A stretch of 64,000 bases of DNA from Nonomuraea jabiensis (GTDB lineage: Bacteria; Actinomycetota; Actinomycetes; Streptosporangiales; Streptosporangiaceae): positions 8,506,501 to 8,570,500 of the forward strand of contig NZ_JACHMB010000001.1 of the NCBI RefSeq assembly GCF_014204795.1, given 5' to 3'. The first letter of the stretch is position 1, and each line of letters starts with the position of its first letter. The position numbers were made by a program, and so were the translations under genes. Positions 32,857-40,851 of this stretch are shown here, piece after piece. A model generated the notes under the pieces. The model worked only from the letters and a program-made list of their open reading frames with translations, was not told the DNA's origin and made no database searches.

Positions 32857-33755
32857 CCATGGCCAGACGATCCCGAAAGACCGGACACTGGCGCACCCGG
32901 CACGACGAGGGCCACGCCCTGCGGTTGGAGCTCGGCGACCTCGCCCGCGCCGCCGCCGAGCCGGGCTGGGCGCGGCTGGAGGTCCGCCGCGCCCAGGTCG
33001 GCCCGTACGCGCGGACCACGCTCACCCGCGACGGCCGCGAGATCGCCGCCGAGGGGCTGGACGAGCCGTTCCAGCGCCTGCGCGAGCTCTCCTACAAGGC
33101 CGATTCCGGCACCTGGTTCACCTGCGAGCTGACGTTGTCGTCCGGCAGCCGGGGCTACACCTGCCGCGTCGACTCCTCCGTGGCGCCGTTCGAGGACGTG
33201 CCCGCGCCGGCGGCGCTGGCGGAGCTGACCACGTTCCCCCGCACGGAGCCGCCCGGCTGGCTGCTGGCCGCGCTTCCGACCGCCGCGCCGATCGGCATGC
33301 CCACGACGTACGGCGCACACCACGACTGGTGGGGCGACGACCGCTCCGACCGCCGTCCGCCGCCGCCGATCCACGGGGACGTCGCCTACGTCCCGGCCGC
33401 GGGCATGACCTGCCGCGACTTCGGCCACAGCGACGAGCACCGCCAGCGCGCGGTCTTCCTGGCGGAGTCGGCCGGCGACGACGAGTCCGAGCACCTCTAC
33501 GTGATGAGCTACGAGGAGGTCTACATGGTGGCCCGGCACGGCTTCCGCGGCACCGACGCGGGCATGCGCTCCATCACCCTGGACGGGGCGGCGCTCCGGT
33601 TCGAGCTGACCCCCGAGGCCGCCGACGCCCTGGGCACCGAGACCACCTTCGAGGCCCGCCTCGAACTGCCGCCGGAGACGATCGCCGAACTGCGCACCGC
33701 CCTGCGCGCCGTCCTCGGCCCCGTCGCGCAGGCGCCGGAGCTCATCGGCTTCTGA
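32853..33755 (+). CDS. Uncharacterised protein translationally coupled to the DUF6493 gene
   Basis: 300 residues; ATG overlaps the upstream TGA (ATGA), so the two proteins are made together and probably work together. Residues about 25-115 look like an alpha/beta immunity-type fold (WARLEVRRAQVGPYARTTLT, EPFQRLRELSYKADSGTWFT, CELTLSSGSRGYTCRVD), resembling YezG/Imm-like domains, which is a resemblance in pattern only. A Pro/His/Trp/Asp-rich linker follows (GAHHDWWGDDRSDRRPPPP), and a C-terminal region contains GMTCRDFGHSDEHRQRA and LELPPETIAELRTAL. I do not recognise the family. Confidence 0.6.
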   Translation: MTMARRSRKTGHWRTRHDEGHALRLELGDLARAAAEPGWARLEVRRAQVGPYARTTLTRDGREIAAEGLDEPFQRLRELSYKADSGTWFTCELTLSSGSRGYTCRVDSSVAPFEDVPAPAALAELTTFPRTEPPGWLLAALPTAAPIGMPTTYGAHHDWWGDDRSDRRPPPPIHGDVAYVPAAGMTCRDFGHSDEHRQRAVFLAESAGDDESEHLYVMSYEEVYMVARHGFRGTDAGMRSITLDGAALRFELTPEAADALGTETTFEARLELPPETIAELRTALRAVLGPVAQAPELIGF

Positions 33756-33789
33756 GGGAGGGAAACCCCTCGAAGGGCCGGGCGCCGCA

Positions 33790-34525
33790 CGCCCGCCGCG
33801 CCGGTCAGGATCGCCTCCGCGCCGGCCAGCCCGGCGACGATGTTGACCCGCCGGCCCGAGGGCGCCGCCGCCGGGCGGTCGCAGTAGTGGTCCTGGGGGA
33901 AGTACGGGAAGTGCCGCGCAATCCAGAGCAGCCGTCTGCCGTTGCGCGTCGCGTCGAACGCCTGGACGTGCCGGACGAGCTCGGTGTGTCCGTCGGGGTA
34001 GCGGCAGCGGAAGCATCCCTCGTGCTCGTCCCACAGCTCCCGGGCGATCGCGTTTCTGATGGTGCGGGCACGGGAGCGCAGGTCGCCGACCGGCAGCCGC
34101 GCGCCGGACACCTCGGACAGCTCGGCCAGCCGGTCGAGGCACCAGGCGCGTTCGGCGTTGGGGCTGGCGACCACGTGCTCCCAGCCGCTGCTGCGCATCT
34201 CCAGCAGGTTGTACTGGTCGCCGTAGTCGCGTAGTGCCCCCGCCGGGGCGGATCGGGCGTCCAGCCCCTCGACGAGGGCGTGGAGCTGGGTGACCAGGGC
34301 GGGGGAGATGCCGTGGTGAGCGGCGACGGCGGTAGCGAGGGTGACCAGCGACCGGCCGCTGTAGGCGTACGGGACGCCGAGGCCCGTGCCGTCGGGGGCG
34401 ATCGCGTAGTTGCCGGTCACCCTCTCCGGTGGGGAACGGGATTGAGCGGGGTGCCCGGGACCACCATCGCGGTGATCGCGTCCGCCCGCAATTGTTCCTC
34501 CGGGGGCAGTTTTCCCGCGCCCGCA
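33790..34525 (-). pseudogene. Truncated glycoside-hydrolase-like gene with a frameshift
   Basis: Minus strand. EEQLRADAITAMVVPGTPLN is read up to about 34425, then a one-base shift continues as VTGNYAIAPDGTGLGVPYAY, SGRSLVTLATAVAAHHGISP and GWEHVVASPNAERAWCLDRL, then FRCRYPDGHTELVRHVQAFD and ARHFPYFPQDHYCDR. The helical spacing and Tyr/Trp/Asp content resemble (alpha/alpha)6-barrel glycosidases, but no catalytic residue can be fixed. The frame runs into the neighbouring plus-strand gene at about 33790, so the 3' end is lost. Confidence 0.5.
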
Positions 34526-34761
34526 TCCCGCGCAGCATCGGTTGAGCACATCCCGCGACAGGATGACGATCGCAAGGGAGCGCTCAATGGCACCACCGCA
34601 AGAAGATCAGCGCCGGCGGCCGACACCCAGCTCGTGCTCGTCGGGGTGCACGCCTTCACCCCGAACGTGATCCCGGCCTCGGTGGCTCAGCTTGTGGTGC
34701 CGTACGCGCGGGCGCCCGATGGAACGGCGCGGATGGCGGCCGGATGCGAAGGAGATCCGAT

Positions 34762-35949
34762 TTGGGCAACCTGTTCCGGACCTTACGCAGCAGCCTGGAT
34801 GCCAATGCCCGGCGTGCGGTCGAGGTGTACACCCGCGAGCTCGCGGATTACCGCAGCCTGGCCGCTGAGGCCCGGGGGTCCGCCGCGATGCTGGACTTCG
34901 CGGTGATTCTGCGGCACCGCACCATCGAGCTGGCCGCGGAGGACCAGCCGTACACCGGGCAGGACGAGGCGTACATGGCCTCGGTCGGCGCGGCGCGGGG
35001 CGAGGTGGGCGTCTCGCTGGCATCCCAGCGGCAGGTTCTGCTGCTGCACGCCAATCTCACGCTGCGCGAGATCCACGAGGCGGCGGGCCCCAACGACCTC
35101 GGCGACGTCATGCGCATCCTCGGGTGGATCGCCCACCACGGCCTCACCGCGCAGAACGCCTACACGCGCGGATACCTCAAAGGCCAGGAGCGCTTCCTGC
35201 CTGCCGTGGCCAGGATCCAGATGCTCGCCCGGATGCTCCTCTCCGACGACCTCGCCGCGCCCCAATTGGCCTGCGAACTCGACCTGCCGATGCAGGACCA
35301 CTACCTGGTGACGATCGCCCGGATCCCCGGCGGCCGGCACGACAACCTGCGGCGCGACGAGGTCGTCAAGACGCTGCTGACCCGCCACCGCTTCCCGCTG
35401 ACCTGGCACAGGCCGGATGAGTTCGCGGCGCTGGTGCCGTGCGGCGGCGACGACCCGATCGACGGGCAGGCGGCGGCGCGCTCCCAGGCGCTGTCCCTGA
35501 TCCGCGACTTCGCCGAGCTGTCCGGGCCCTGTTCGGCCGGCGTGGCCCCGGGCCGGGCGCACGCGCTGGCGGACGCGCTCTCGCTGGCCCGCAAGGTCTG
35601 CGAGGCGGCACCCGTGGAGAGCGTCCCCCGCCAGGTGTACAGCGTGGCCGACGTGTTCGCGGAGTTGGGGGCGGCCCAGATGCCGCAGGTCGACCAGTGG
35701 CTGCGCGAGCTGACGGGGCGGCTGGCGAGCGGTCCCGACCTGGTGGCTACGCTCGACGCCTACTACCGCAACGACATGAACCGGATGTCCACCGCGATAG
35801 CGCTTCGCGTGCACCCCCGCACCCTCGACTACCGGCTCAGACGGGTTCGCGAGCTGGTCGGGATCGAGCCCGGCTCAACCCGCGGCGTACGGGTGCTGAG
35901 CACCGCCGTCACCCGCATCCTCGCGGAGGCCTGGGACAGCCGGCCCTGA
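34762..35949 (+). CDS. PucR-family transcriptional regulator
   Basis: 395 residues from a TTG that has GAAGGAG seven bases upstream; an ATG at 34744 is in frame but lies before that ribosome site. The N-terminal helical part resembles the RsbRD/putative sensor region (LRSSLDANARRAVEVYTREL, LREIHEAAGPNDLGDVMRIL). The middle is a GGDEF-like degenerate domain (DHYLVTIARIPGG). The C-terminal PucR HTH is diagnostic: LVATLDAYYRNDMNRMSTAI then ALRVHPRTLDYRLRRVRELV. PucR proteins activate purine, polyamine or degradation genes; the neighbouring genes give no clear target. Confidence 0.88.
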   Translation: MGNLFRTLRSSLDANARRAVEVYTRELADYRSLAAEARGSAAMLDFAVILRHRTIELAAEDQPYTGQDEAYMASVGAARGEVGVSLASQRQVLLLHANLTLREIHEAAGPNDLGDVMRILGWIAHHGLTAQNAYTRGYLKGQERFLPAVARIQMLARMLLSDDLAAPQLACELDLPMQDHYLVTIARIPGGRHDNLRRDEVVKTLLTRHRFPLTWHRPDEFAALVPCGGDDPIDGQAAARSQALSLIRDFAELSGPCSAGVAPGRAHALADALSLARKVCEAAPVESVPRQVYSVADVFAELGAAQMPQVDQWLRELTGRLASGPDLVATLDAYYRNDMNRMSTAIALRVHPRTLDYRLRRVRELVGIEPGSTRGVRVLSTAVTRILAEAWDSRP

Positions 35950-35974
35950 CGTCGGCGCGGGCCCGTTCACGCTG

Positions 35975-36838
35975 TCAATCGGCCGGGGAACCGCTGCTCG
36001 GGACCCGCATCTCGGCGGCGAGCGTCTCCTGGGCGAGACGCAGGGTGGTCTGGTTCGCCCGCCTGGCTCGCTGGAGGGCGGCGGCGTTCCGGTCGATCAT
36101 CGTGCGCTGGTAGGCGCTTTCGACGGAGAGCCAGACGCCCACCAGGTTGGTCCGTTTCTTGCAGGCGAGGTCGGTCCGGGTGGTCGCGAGCTCCCTCTCG
36201 GACGTTCCGTCGCGGAAGGCCGGGTCGGCTATGGGGTCGAAGGGGGTGGCGTAGGAGTGGCCGGCGGCACGCATGCAGGCCGACCACTCCTTGACGGCGG
36301 CTTGGACGCGGCGATCGGCGCGGGAGCGCTGGAAGCTGAGCATGGACAGGTGCTGGGGAAGCGAAGGGTCGGCGTCCGCGGGAGCCATGGCGAGGGCCTT
36401 GCGCGCCTGCTCCTGGCAGCCGCCCGGCGGGGCCTGGTCACCGGTGCCGGTGATGACGGCGATGGTGGCGGGGTCCAGGTCCGGGGTCTCGGGCGGGTGC
36501 CGGGCCGGGTCGCGGGGACCGAGGCCGTAGCCGTAGGAGGCGGCGTCGGCCGCGTCGGTGAGGCCGTAGCGGCGTTCCATCCACGTTCGGGGGCCGACCA
36601 GGGGGCGGGGGGAGGAAGTGATGGGAAGGGCCCGGCCGTGGCGCCGCGCGCAGCGGATGAGGAGGACGCGGTAGGCGTTGGTCACCGTGAGGATCTGGGT
36701 GGGGGAATGCTGGTAGTCGTCCAGCGGGAGGCGAAGGGCGGCGCCGTCCGGAGCGATGGTGTCGCTCGGGCGGGCCTGGGCGCACGATGCGGTGAGGGCC
36801 GTGGCGGCTGCCAGCAGGGCGGCGAGGTGGGGGCGCAT
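35975..36838 (-). CDS. Putative lipoprotein of unknown function
   Basis: 287 residues from the ATG at 36838. Signal peptide MRPHLAALLAAATALTASC ends in a lipobox (LTASC), so Cys19 is probably lipid-anchored outside the membrane. The mature protein has seven scattered elements such as LPLDDYQHSPTQILTVTNAY, VKEWSACMRAAGHSYATPFD and TRTDLACKKRTNLVGVWLSV; four Cys (after the anchor) could form two disulfides. The arrangement of a Cys-Met-x-x-x-Gly tag in ACMRAAGHSY followed by DxACK is common to a family of secreted actinomycete proteins with no known role. The start is set by the lipobox. Confidence 0.7.
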   Translation of the reverse strand: MRPHLAALLAAATALTASCAQARPSDTIAPDGAALRLPLDDYQHSPTQILTVTNAYRVLLIRCARRHGRALPITSSPRPLVGPRTWMERRYGLTDAADAASYGYGLGPRDPARHPPETPDLDPATIAVITGTGDQAPPGGCQEQARKALAMAPADADPSLPQHLSMLSFQRSRADRRVQAAVKEWSACMRAAGHSYATPFDPIADPAFRDGTSERELATTRTDLACKKRTNLVGVWLSVESAYQRTMIDRNAAALQRARRANQTTLRLAQETLAAEMRVPSSGSPAD

Positions 36839-36855
36839 GGTGTCTCCCAGCAGGG

Positions 36856-36887
36856 CGGCGGCCGCGGGCACGTGCCCGCGGCCGCCG
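36856..36887 (-). terminator. 32-bp perfect palindrome, terminator
   Basis: CGGCGGCCGCGGGCAC followed by its exact reverse complement, 16 bp with no unpaired base between arms. It lies between the stop of the I36 gene and the start of the lipoprotein gene on the same strand. No U-tract. A hairpin this stable should end transcription of the upstream operon; cruciform formation is also conceivable. Confidence 0.75.
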
Positions 36888-36896
36888 GGAACGGGG

Positions 36897-37340
36897 TCAG
36901 TTCCAGTAGTGCGATTCGGAATTGTTCGCGAACGTGGGCGCGGTGTTACCGTAACCGCCCGGTATGAGTTGTCCGCACTGGCCGGACTGGTAGGTGTTGG
37001 TGCAGATGTAAGCGTTCAGGAACAGGTGCGCGTTGATGGCGGACTCGTCATTGTTGGCGATGAATCCGTTTGCTGTGCTGGCGGACCAGTCAGGGTGCCC
37101 GGTCGTGTCCATGTACGTGAAGTCCGCCATGCGGCCGGTCAGGTTCTGGTTTTCCCAGACGCACAGGTCGTACCAATTGCAGACGCCGTCCTCCATGGTC
37201 CCGGAGATGGCCGGCTTCTGGAGTTCGGTGGAAACTTTGGACTTTTCGAAGTAGGACGGCTCCGGCGCCGCTTTCGCCGGGAGGGAGAACAGGGCGAGGG
37301 TGCAGAACGTCAGGAGCATTCCGATGACGGCGCGTCGCAT
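36897..37340 (-). CDS. Secreted peptidase-inhibitor family I36 protein
   Basis: 147 residues. Signal peptide MRRAVIGMLLTFCTLALFSL with Ala-Lys-Ala cleavage. The mature part has the I36 (SMPI-like) beta/gamma-crystallin pattern: CNWYDLCVWENQNLTGRMAD, FTYMDTTGHPDWSASTANGF and NNDESAINAHLFLNAYICTN, with Cys residues for disulfides. Family members inhibit metalloproteases; many remain untested. Lower GC than its neighbours. It is the second gene of a two-gene unit with the secreted protein upstream, ending at the palindromic terminator. Confidence 0.8.
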   Translation of the reverse strand: MRRAVIGMLLTFCTLALFSLPAKAAPEPSYFEKSKVSTELQKPAISGTMEDGVCNWYDLCVWENQNLTGRMADFTYMDTTGHPDWSASTANGFIANNDESAINAHLFLNAYICTNTYQSGQCGQLIPGGYGNTAPTFANNSESHYWN

Positions 37341-37350
37341 CGTGATCCTC

Positions 37351-37860
37351 TCAGCAGGCGAGGGTGACTTGGGGGGTGGTGCCGTTCATGACCAGTGGGG
37401 ACCCGGCGTAGCCGGCCTTGGTGAACACGGCGGTGCCGCCGGCGAAGTACGTGTTCGTGGTGCCCTGGCAGGGCGCGCTGGAGTAGTGGATCCCGTAGTT
37501 GGCCGGGTTGTAGCGCTTGGTGGTCGTGGTGGTGGACCCGTCCTTGTAGAGGTTGAGGTACAGGTCGATCGAGTCGACGACGGCGGTGCACTGCACCTCG
37601 ATCTCGGTACGTACGTCGTTGTACAGGGTGTTGACGTACGGGATGCTGAGATAACCGCCGCAGTAAATGGTGTCCGCCGGCGCGTTGACGCCCTTCGGGG
37701 TGTCGGCCTTTCTCGTGAGGGTCATCGTGAACGACTGGGTGGCGCCGCCTTTGAGGGGAACGGACGGCCTTTCCGGAGCGGCGTGGGCCGCGTTTCCCAT
37801 AAGGGCGACTGATAACGCGAGAGCGACGGACAAAACAAGTGCGCGAAGACGTGTGGACAT
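37351..37860 (-). CDS. Secreted four-cysteine protein of unknown function
   Basis: 169 residues. Signal peptide MSTRLRALVLSVALALSVAL ending NAAHAAP. The mature protein is beta-rich with four Cys (IYCGGYLS, VQCTAVV, APCQGT, C-terminal TLAC) and many Thr/Asn/Tyr, e.g. LYKDGSTTTTTKRYNPANYG. No family recognised. The stop is 10 bases from the I36 start, so both are probably exported together, possibly as inhibitor and partner. Codon use is less GC-biased than flanking genes. Confidence 0.7.
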   Translation of the reverse strand: MSTRLRALVLSVALALSVALMGNAAHAAPERPSVPLKGGATQSFTMTLTRKADTPKGVNAPADTIYCGGYLSIPYVNTLYNDVRTEIEVQCTAVVDSIDLYLNLYKDGSTTTTTKRYNPANYGIHYSSAPCQGTTNTYFAGGTAVFTKAGYAGSPLVMNGTTPQVTLAC

Positions 37861-38029
37861 TTCTGTGCCTCCCAGGGAAAAGGGGATTCGAACTGCCTCC
37901 CCTATGGTGATCGACTGCCCTGGATGCGTCTTCGTGATATTGCGTAAAACTTCCTGTCAAGCTTTGCCTGGATTTGTAACAGGGGGTGAAGTGCCGTGTC
38001 GGAGCTACCGTCCCCGGGGAAGCCGATCA

Positions 38030-38054
38030 CCGCCCGGGAGGCGTCCTCGGGCGG
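38030..38054 (-). terminator. Hairpin after the ArsR gene
   Basis: CCGCCCG (38030-38036) pairs with CGGGCGG (38048-38054) over an 11-base loop, 27 bases after the ArsR stop on the minus strand. It could insulate the ArsR gene from the secreted-protein operon. Confidence 0.5.
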
Positions 38055-38080
38055 CGGGGTGCGTGGCGGAGGTAGTGGGT

Positions 38081-38413
38081 TCAGCCGGCGAGAGGATGGG
38101 CGGCGCGGGCCTGGGGGGTGGTGAGGGCGGCGAGGAGTCCGGGGAACGCCTGGTCCATCTCGTCCCGGCGCAGGGTGTTCATCCGTGCGGTCCCGACGTA
38201 GTACTGCCGGATCAGGCCCGCCTCGCGCAGCACGTTGAAGTGGTGGGTGGCGGTGGACTTGCTGACCGGTATGTCGAAGTCGCCGCACTTGATGTCCTCG
38301 CCGGCGGCGTCGAGCTGCAGGACGATGCTCCGGCGTACCGGATCGACGAGGGCCTCCAGCACCTGCTGGAGGCCGAACTGCGACACCTCGGGGTGCGGCG
38401 GTGTACGTCCCAT
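38081..38413 (-). CDS. ArsR-like winged-helix regulator
   Basis: 110 residues from the ATG at 38413. Winged HTH: FGLQQVLEALVDPVRRSIVL, then CGDFDIPVSKSTATHHFNVL with the recognition helix SKSTATHHFNVLREAGLI, and wing VGTARMNTLRRDEMDQAFPG. It lacks the CVC metal site of true ArsR arsenic sensors, so another signal (for example thiol or electrophile) is likely. Divergent from a quinone-oxidoreductase-like gene with an AGTACGA/TCGTACT inverted pair between them, so repression of that gene is probable. A longer start at 38479 overlaps that promoter and is unlikely. Confidence 0.88.
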   Translation of the reverse strand: MGRTPPHPEVSQFGLQQVLEALVDPVRRSIVLQLDAAGEDIKCGDFDIPVSKSTATHHFNVLREAGLIRQYYVGTARMNTLRRDEMDQAFPGLLAALTTPQARAAHPLAG

Positions 38414-38421
38414 GGAGCAAT

Positions 38422-38458
38422 AGTACGACAGACATCGAAGTTTGACGACGATCGTACT
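38422..38458. promoter_or_regulatory. Inverted repeat between ArsR and oxidoreductase genes
   Basis: AGTACGA at 38422-38428 and TCGTACT at 38452-38458 are perfect 7-bp inverted arms 23 bases apart, in the 90-base divergent region. A second pair ATCG/CGAT is nested inside. Placement suits an ArsR operator. Confidence 0.5.
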
Positions 38459-38503
38459 TCTCTCTACAGTGAGCCGCATTCACAGGGAGAGAGGGACGGT
38501 GTC

Positions 38504-39496
38504 ATGACGAGGACTGTGCGGTTCCACGAGGTCGGCGGGCCCGAGGTGATGCGGCTGGAGGACGTGGAGCCGGGCGAGCCGGGGCCGGGCGAGGTGCGGA
38601 TCCGGGTGGACGCGATCGGGGTCAACAGGGCGGAGGCGCTGTTCCGGAGCGGCCGGTACATCGAGCCGGTCAAGCGGTTCCCGGCCGGGCTCGGCTCCGA
38701 GGCCGCGGGCGTGATCGAGGCGGTCGGCCCGGGGGTGACCGGGTTCGAGGAGGGGCAGGCGGTCAGCGTCGTGCCCAACTTCTCCTACAACGACTACGGC
38801 ATGTACGCCGAACGGGCGATCGCGCCGGCGAGCTCGCTCGTGCCGCGCCCCGACGGGGTGGACGCGGTCTCCGGCGCGGCGGTGTGGATGCCCTACCTGA
38901 CGGCCTACGGCGCGATGGTGGAGGTCGGCGGGATGCGGGCGGGCGACGTGGCGGTGGTGAACGCGGCCTCCAGCAGCGTCGGCCTGGCCGCGATCCACAC
39001 GGCCAACCGCCTGGGCGCCACGCCGATCGCCGTCACCCGCACCGATGCCAAGAGGCAGCGGCTGATCGAGGAGGGCGCGGCCGAGGTGATCGTCTCGGAC
39101 GAGGAGGACGTGGCGGGCCGCATCCTGGCGCTGACCGGCGGCCGGGGCGCCGAGTACGTCTTCGACGCCGTCGCCGGACCGGGCGTGACGGAGCTGGCCA
39201 GAGCCGTGGCGGCGGACGGGACGCTGTTCCTGTGGGGCGCGCAGAGCGGGCAGCCGACGCCCTATCCGGGGTTCGACCTGGGCATGCCGGCGCTGAACCT
39301 GCGCACGTACACGGTGCATGAGATCACCAGGGATCCGCGGCGGATGTGCCGCGCCGCGGCGTTCGTCGCCTCGGGGCTGCGTACCGGGGCCTTCCGCGCG
39401 GTGGTGGACCGCCTGTTCCCGCTGGAGGAGATCGTTCAGGCGCACCGGCACATGGAGTCCAACACCCAGTTCGGCAAGATCGTCGTCACGACCTAG
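38504..39496 (+). CDS. Quinone-oxidoreductase-like zinc-independent MDR
   Basis: 330 residues. Medium-chain dehydrogenase/reductase: GroES-like N-domain (DAIGVNRAEALFRSGRYIEP, GLGSEAAGVIEAVGPGV) and a Rossmann domain (VVNAASSSVGLAAIHTANRL, the AASSSVGLAA glycine-type loop), ending HRHMESNTQFGKIVVTT. The catalytic zinc ligands Cys/His of alcohol dehydrogenases are missing, so it belongs with NADPH:quinone reductases/enoyl reductases. It likely reduces quinones or electrophilic enones. Divergent from an ArsR-like regulator, which suggests stress induction. The GGGAGAGAGGGA ribosome site precedes the ATG. Confidence 0.88.
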   Translation: MTRTVRFHEVGGPEVMRLEDVEPGEPGPGEVRIRVDAIGVNRAEALFRSGRYIEPVKRFPAGLGSEAAGVIEAVGPGVTGFEEGQAVSVVPNFSYNDYGMYAERAIAPASSLVPRPDGVDAVSGAAVWMPYLTAYGAMVEVGGMRAGDVAVVNAASSSVGLAAIHTANRLGATPIAVTRTDAKRQRLIEEGAAEVIVSDEEDVAGRILALTGGRGAEYVFDAVAGPGVTELARAVAADGTLFLWGAQSGQPTPYPGFDLGMPALNLRTYTVHEITRDPRRMCRAAAFVASGLRTGAFRAVVDRLFPLEEIVQAHRHMESNTQFGKIVVTT

Positions 39497-39505
39497 TTGC
39501 CGTCT

Positions 39506-39523
39506 GTACCTACTAGTATGTAC
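39506..39523. promoter_or_regulatory. 18-bp palindrome before the TetR gene
   Basis: GTACCTACTAGTATGTAC is palindromic at 16 of 18 positions and contains a TAGTAT that could be the -10 element. It lies 15 bases before the TetR start at 39539, so binding would block transcription: classic autoregulation. Confidence 0.6.
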
Positions 39524-39538
39524 GCTCGTGGTGTGGAC

Positions 39539-40096
39539 ATGAGGGAACAGCTGATCGAGAGCACCCGCGAGCTGCTGTGGGAGCGCGGATACGTGGGCAC
39601 CTCGCCGAAGGCGATCCAGCAGCGGTCCGGGGCGGGCCAGGGCAGTATGTATCACCACTTCCGTGGCAAGCCCGACCTGGCGCTGGCCGCGATCACCCGC
39701 AGCGCCGAGGAGATGCGCGCCCGCGCGGAGGCGGAGCTGTCCGGGCCGGGCAGCCCGATCCGGCGGATCACCGCCTACCTGAGCCGGGAGCGCGACGCGC
39801 TGCGGGGCTGCCCGGTCGGCCGCCTGACCCAGGACCCGGACGTGATGGCCGATCCCGAGCTGCGCCGCCCGGTCGAGGAGACCTTCTCCTGGCTGCGGGC
39901 CCGGCTCGCCGCCGTCCTCGCCGAAGCACGGGCCGGGGGCGAGCTCGCCGCCGGGCCCGACCCGGCGGCCACCGCCACCGCGCTGGTCGCGGTGCTGCAG
40001 GGCGGATACGTGCTGGCCCGCGCCGCCGCCGACGCGGAGGTGTACGCGCAGGCCGTCGACGGCGCCCTCGGCCTGCTCGCCGGGCACGTCCGGTGA
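39539..40096 (+). CDS. TetR-family regulator of a cupin-tautomerase operon
   Basis: 185 residues. HTH MREQLIESTRELLWERGYVG, PKAIQQRSGAGQGSMYHHFR followed by GKPDLALAAITRS. The C-domain has CPVGRLTQDPDVMADPELRR, which marks a LmrA/YxaF-like subgroup responding to small hydrophobic molecules. GTG at 39533 and ATG at 39515 are in frame, but the latter falls inside the palindromic operator, so I choose 39539. The two following genes are 17 and 12 bases away and are likely its targets. Confidence 0.88.
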   Translation: MREQLIESTRELLWERGYVGTSPKAIQQRSGAGQGSMYHHFRGKPDLALAAITRSAEEMRARAEAELSGPGSPIRRITAYLSRERDALRGCPVGRLTQDPDVMADPELRRPVEETFSWLRARLAAVLAEARAGGELAAGPDPAATATALVAVLQGGYVLARAAADAEVYAQAVDGALGLLAGHVR

Positions 40097-40113
40097 ACGA
40101 AGGGAGCACCCCC

Positions 40114-40449
40114 ATGAGCGCCATCAACCGCGAGCACCTGGTGACCGGCGACCTGACCGGCCGGCCCGGGCGGATCGACCGGGTGGAGACGCACCGGGTC
40201 ACCCTGCCGCCGGGGGCGGCGAGCGGCCCGCACACCCACCCCGGCGGCGTCGCCGGTTACGTCACCGCCGGCCGGATCGTGTACGAGCTCGACGGGCACC
40301 CCGCCCAGGAGCTCCGCGCCGGGAGCGCCTTCTTCGAGCCCGCGGGCGCGACCGTCCGCCGCTTCGACAACCTCTCGGCCACCGAGCCGGCCACGTTCGT
40401 GGCCAGTTACCTGCTCACCGGCGACCAGCCGCTGATCGAATCGCTGTGA
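40114..40449 (+). CDS. Cupin-domain protein
   Basis: 111 residues, single cupin domain: HRVTLPPGAASGPHTHPGGV (the metal-binding H-x-H of motif 1), GRIVYELDGHPAQELRAGSA, FFEPAGATVRRFDNLS, which carries the motif 2 region. The metal set is two His in motif 1; the other ligands are not obvious. Such small cupins act as isomerases, dioxygenases or sensors. AGGGAG lies nine bases before the ATG. Middle gene of a TetR-cupin-tautomerase operon. Confidence 0.85.
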   Translation: MSAINREHLVTGDLTGRPGRIDRVETHRVTLPPGAASGPHTHPGGVAGYVTAGRIVYELDGHPAQELRAGSAFFEPAGATVRRFDNLSATEPATFVASYLLTGDQPLIESL

Positions 40450-40461
40450 AAGAAGGAACCC

Positions 40462-40851
40462 ATGCCCTTTGTCCGTATCGACGCCCTCCGCGCGGACCGG
40501 CAGCGGCTGGAGGCCCTGGGCCGGGCCGTGCACGACGCCCTCGTGGAGGCCATCGGCATCCCGAAGGACGACCTGTTCCAGGTGCTCACCAGCCATGACG
40601 GCACGCGGGGCACGTTCCGCTACGACGACGGCTACCTCGGCATCCACCGGGACGACGACCTCGTGTTCGTGGCCGTCACCATGCGCGCGGGACGCACCGC
40701 CGAGCAGAAGCAGGCCCTCTACCGCAGGATCGCCGAGCTGGCCGAGGAGTACGCGGGCACCGAGCCGCGCAACGTGTTCGTCACGGTCACCGAGAACTCG
40801 CTGCTCGACTGGTCGTTCGGCGAGGGCGTGGCGCAGTACGCCGGCAGCTGA
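40462..40851 (+). CDS. Tautomerase-superfamily protein
   Basis: 129 residues starting MPFVRIDAL, so Pro1 (after Met removal) is exposed, as required in the 4-oxalocrotonate tautomerase/MIF superfamily. Size matches the double-length CHMI/MSAD subgroup: FVAVTMRAGRTAEQKQALYR, EPRNVFVTVTENSLLDWSFG. It likely acts on small oxo-acids or unsaturated acids. Cotranscribed with the cupin (12 bases). Stop is one base from the stop of the converging DUF6300 gene. Confidence 0.85.
   Translation: MPFVRIDALRADRQRLEALGRAVHDALVEAIGIPKDDLFQVLTSHDGTRGTFRYDDGYLGIHRDDDLVFVAVTMRAGRTAEQKQALYRRIAELAEEYAGTEPRNVFVTVTENSLLDWSFGEGVAQYAGS

Noticed and set aside
34562..34743. Short plus-strand frame with DTQLVLVGVHAFTPNVIPAS
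   Set aside because: It looks protein-like but has no start, runs straight into the PucR ribosome site, and matches no family I know.
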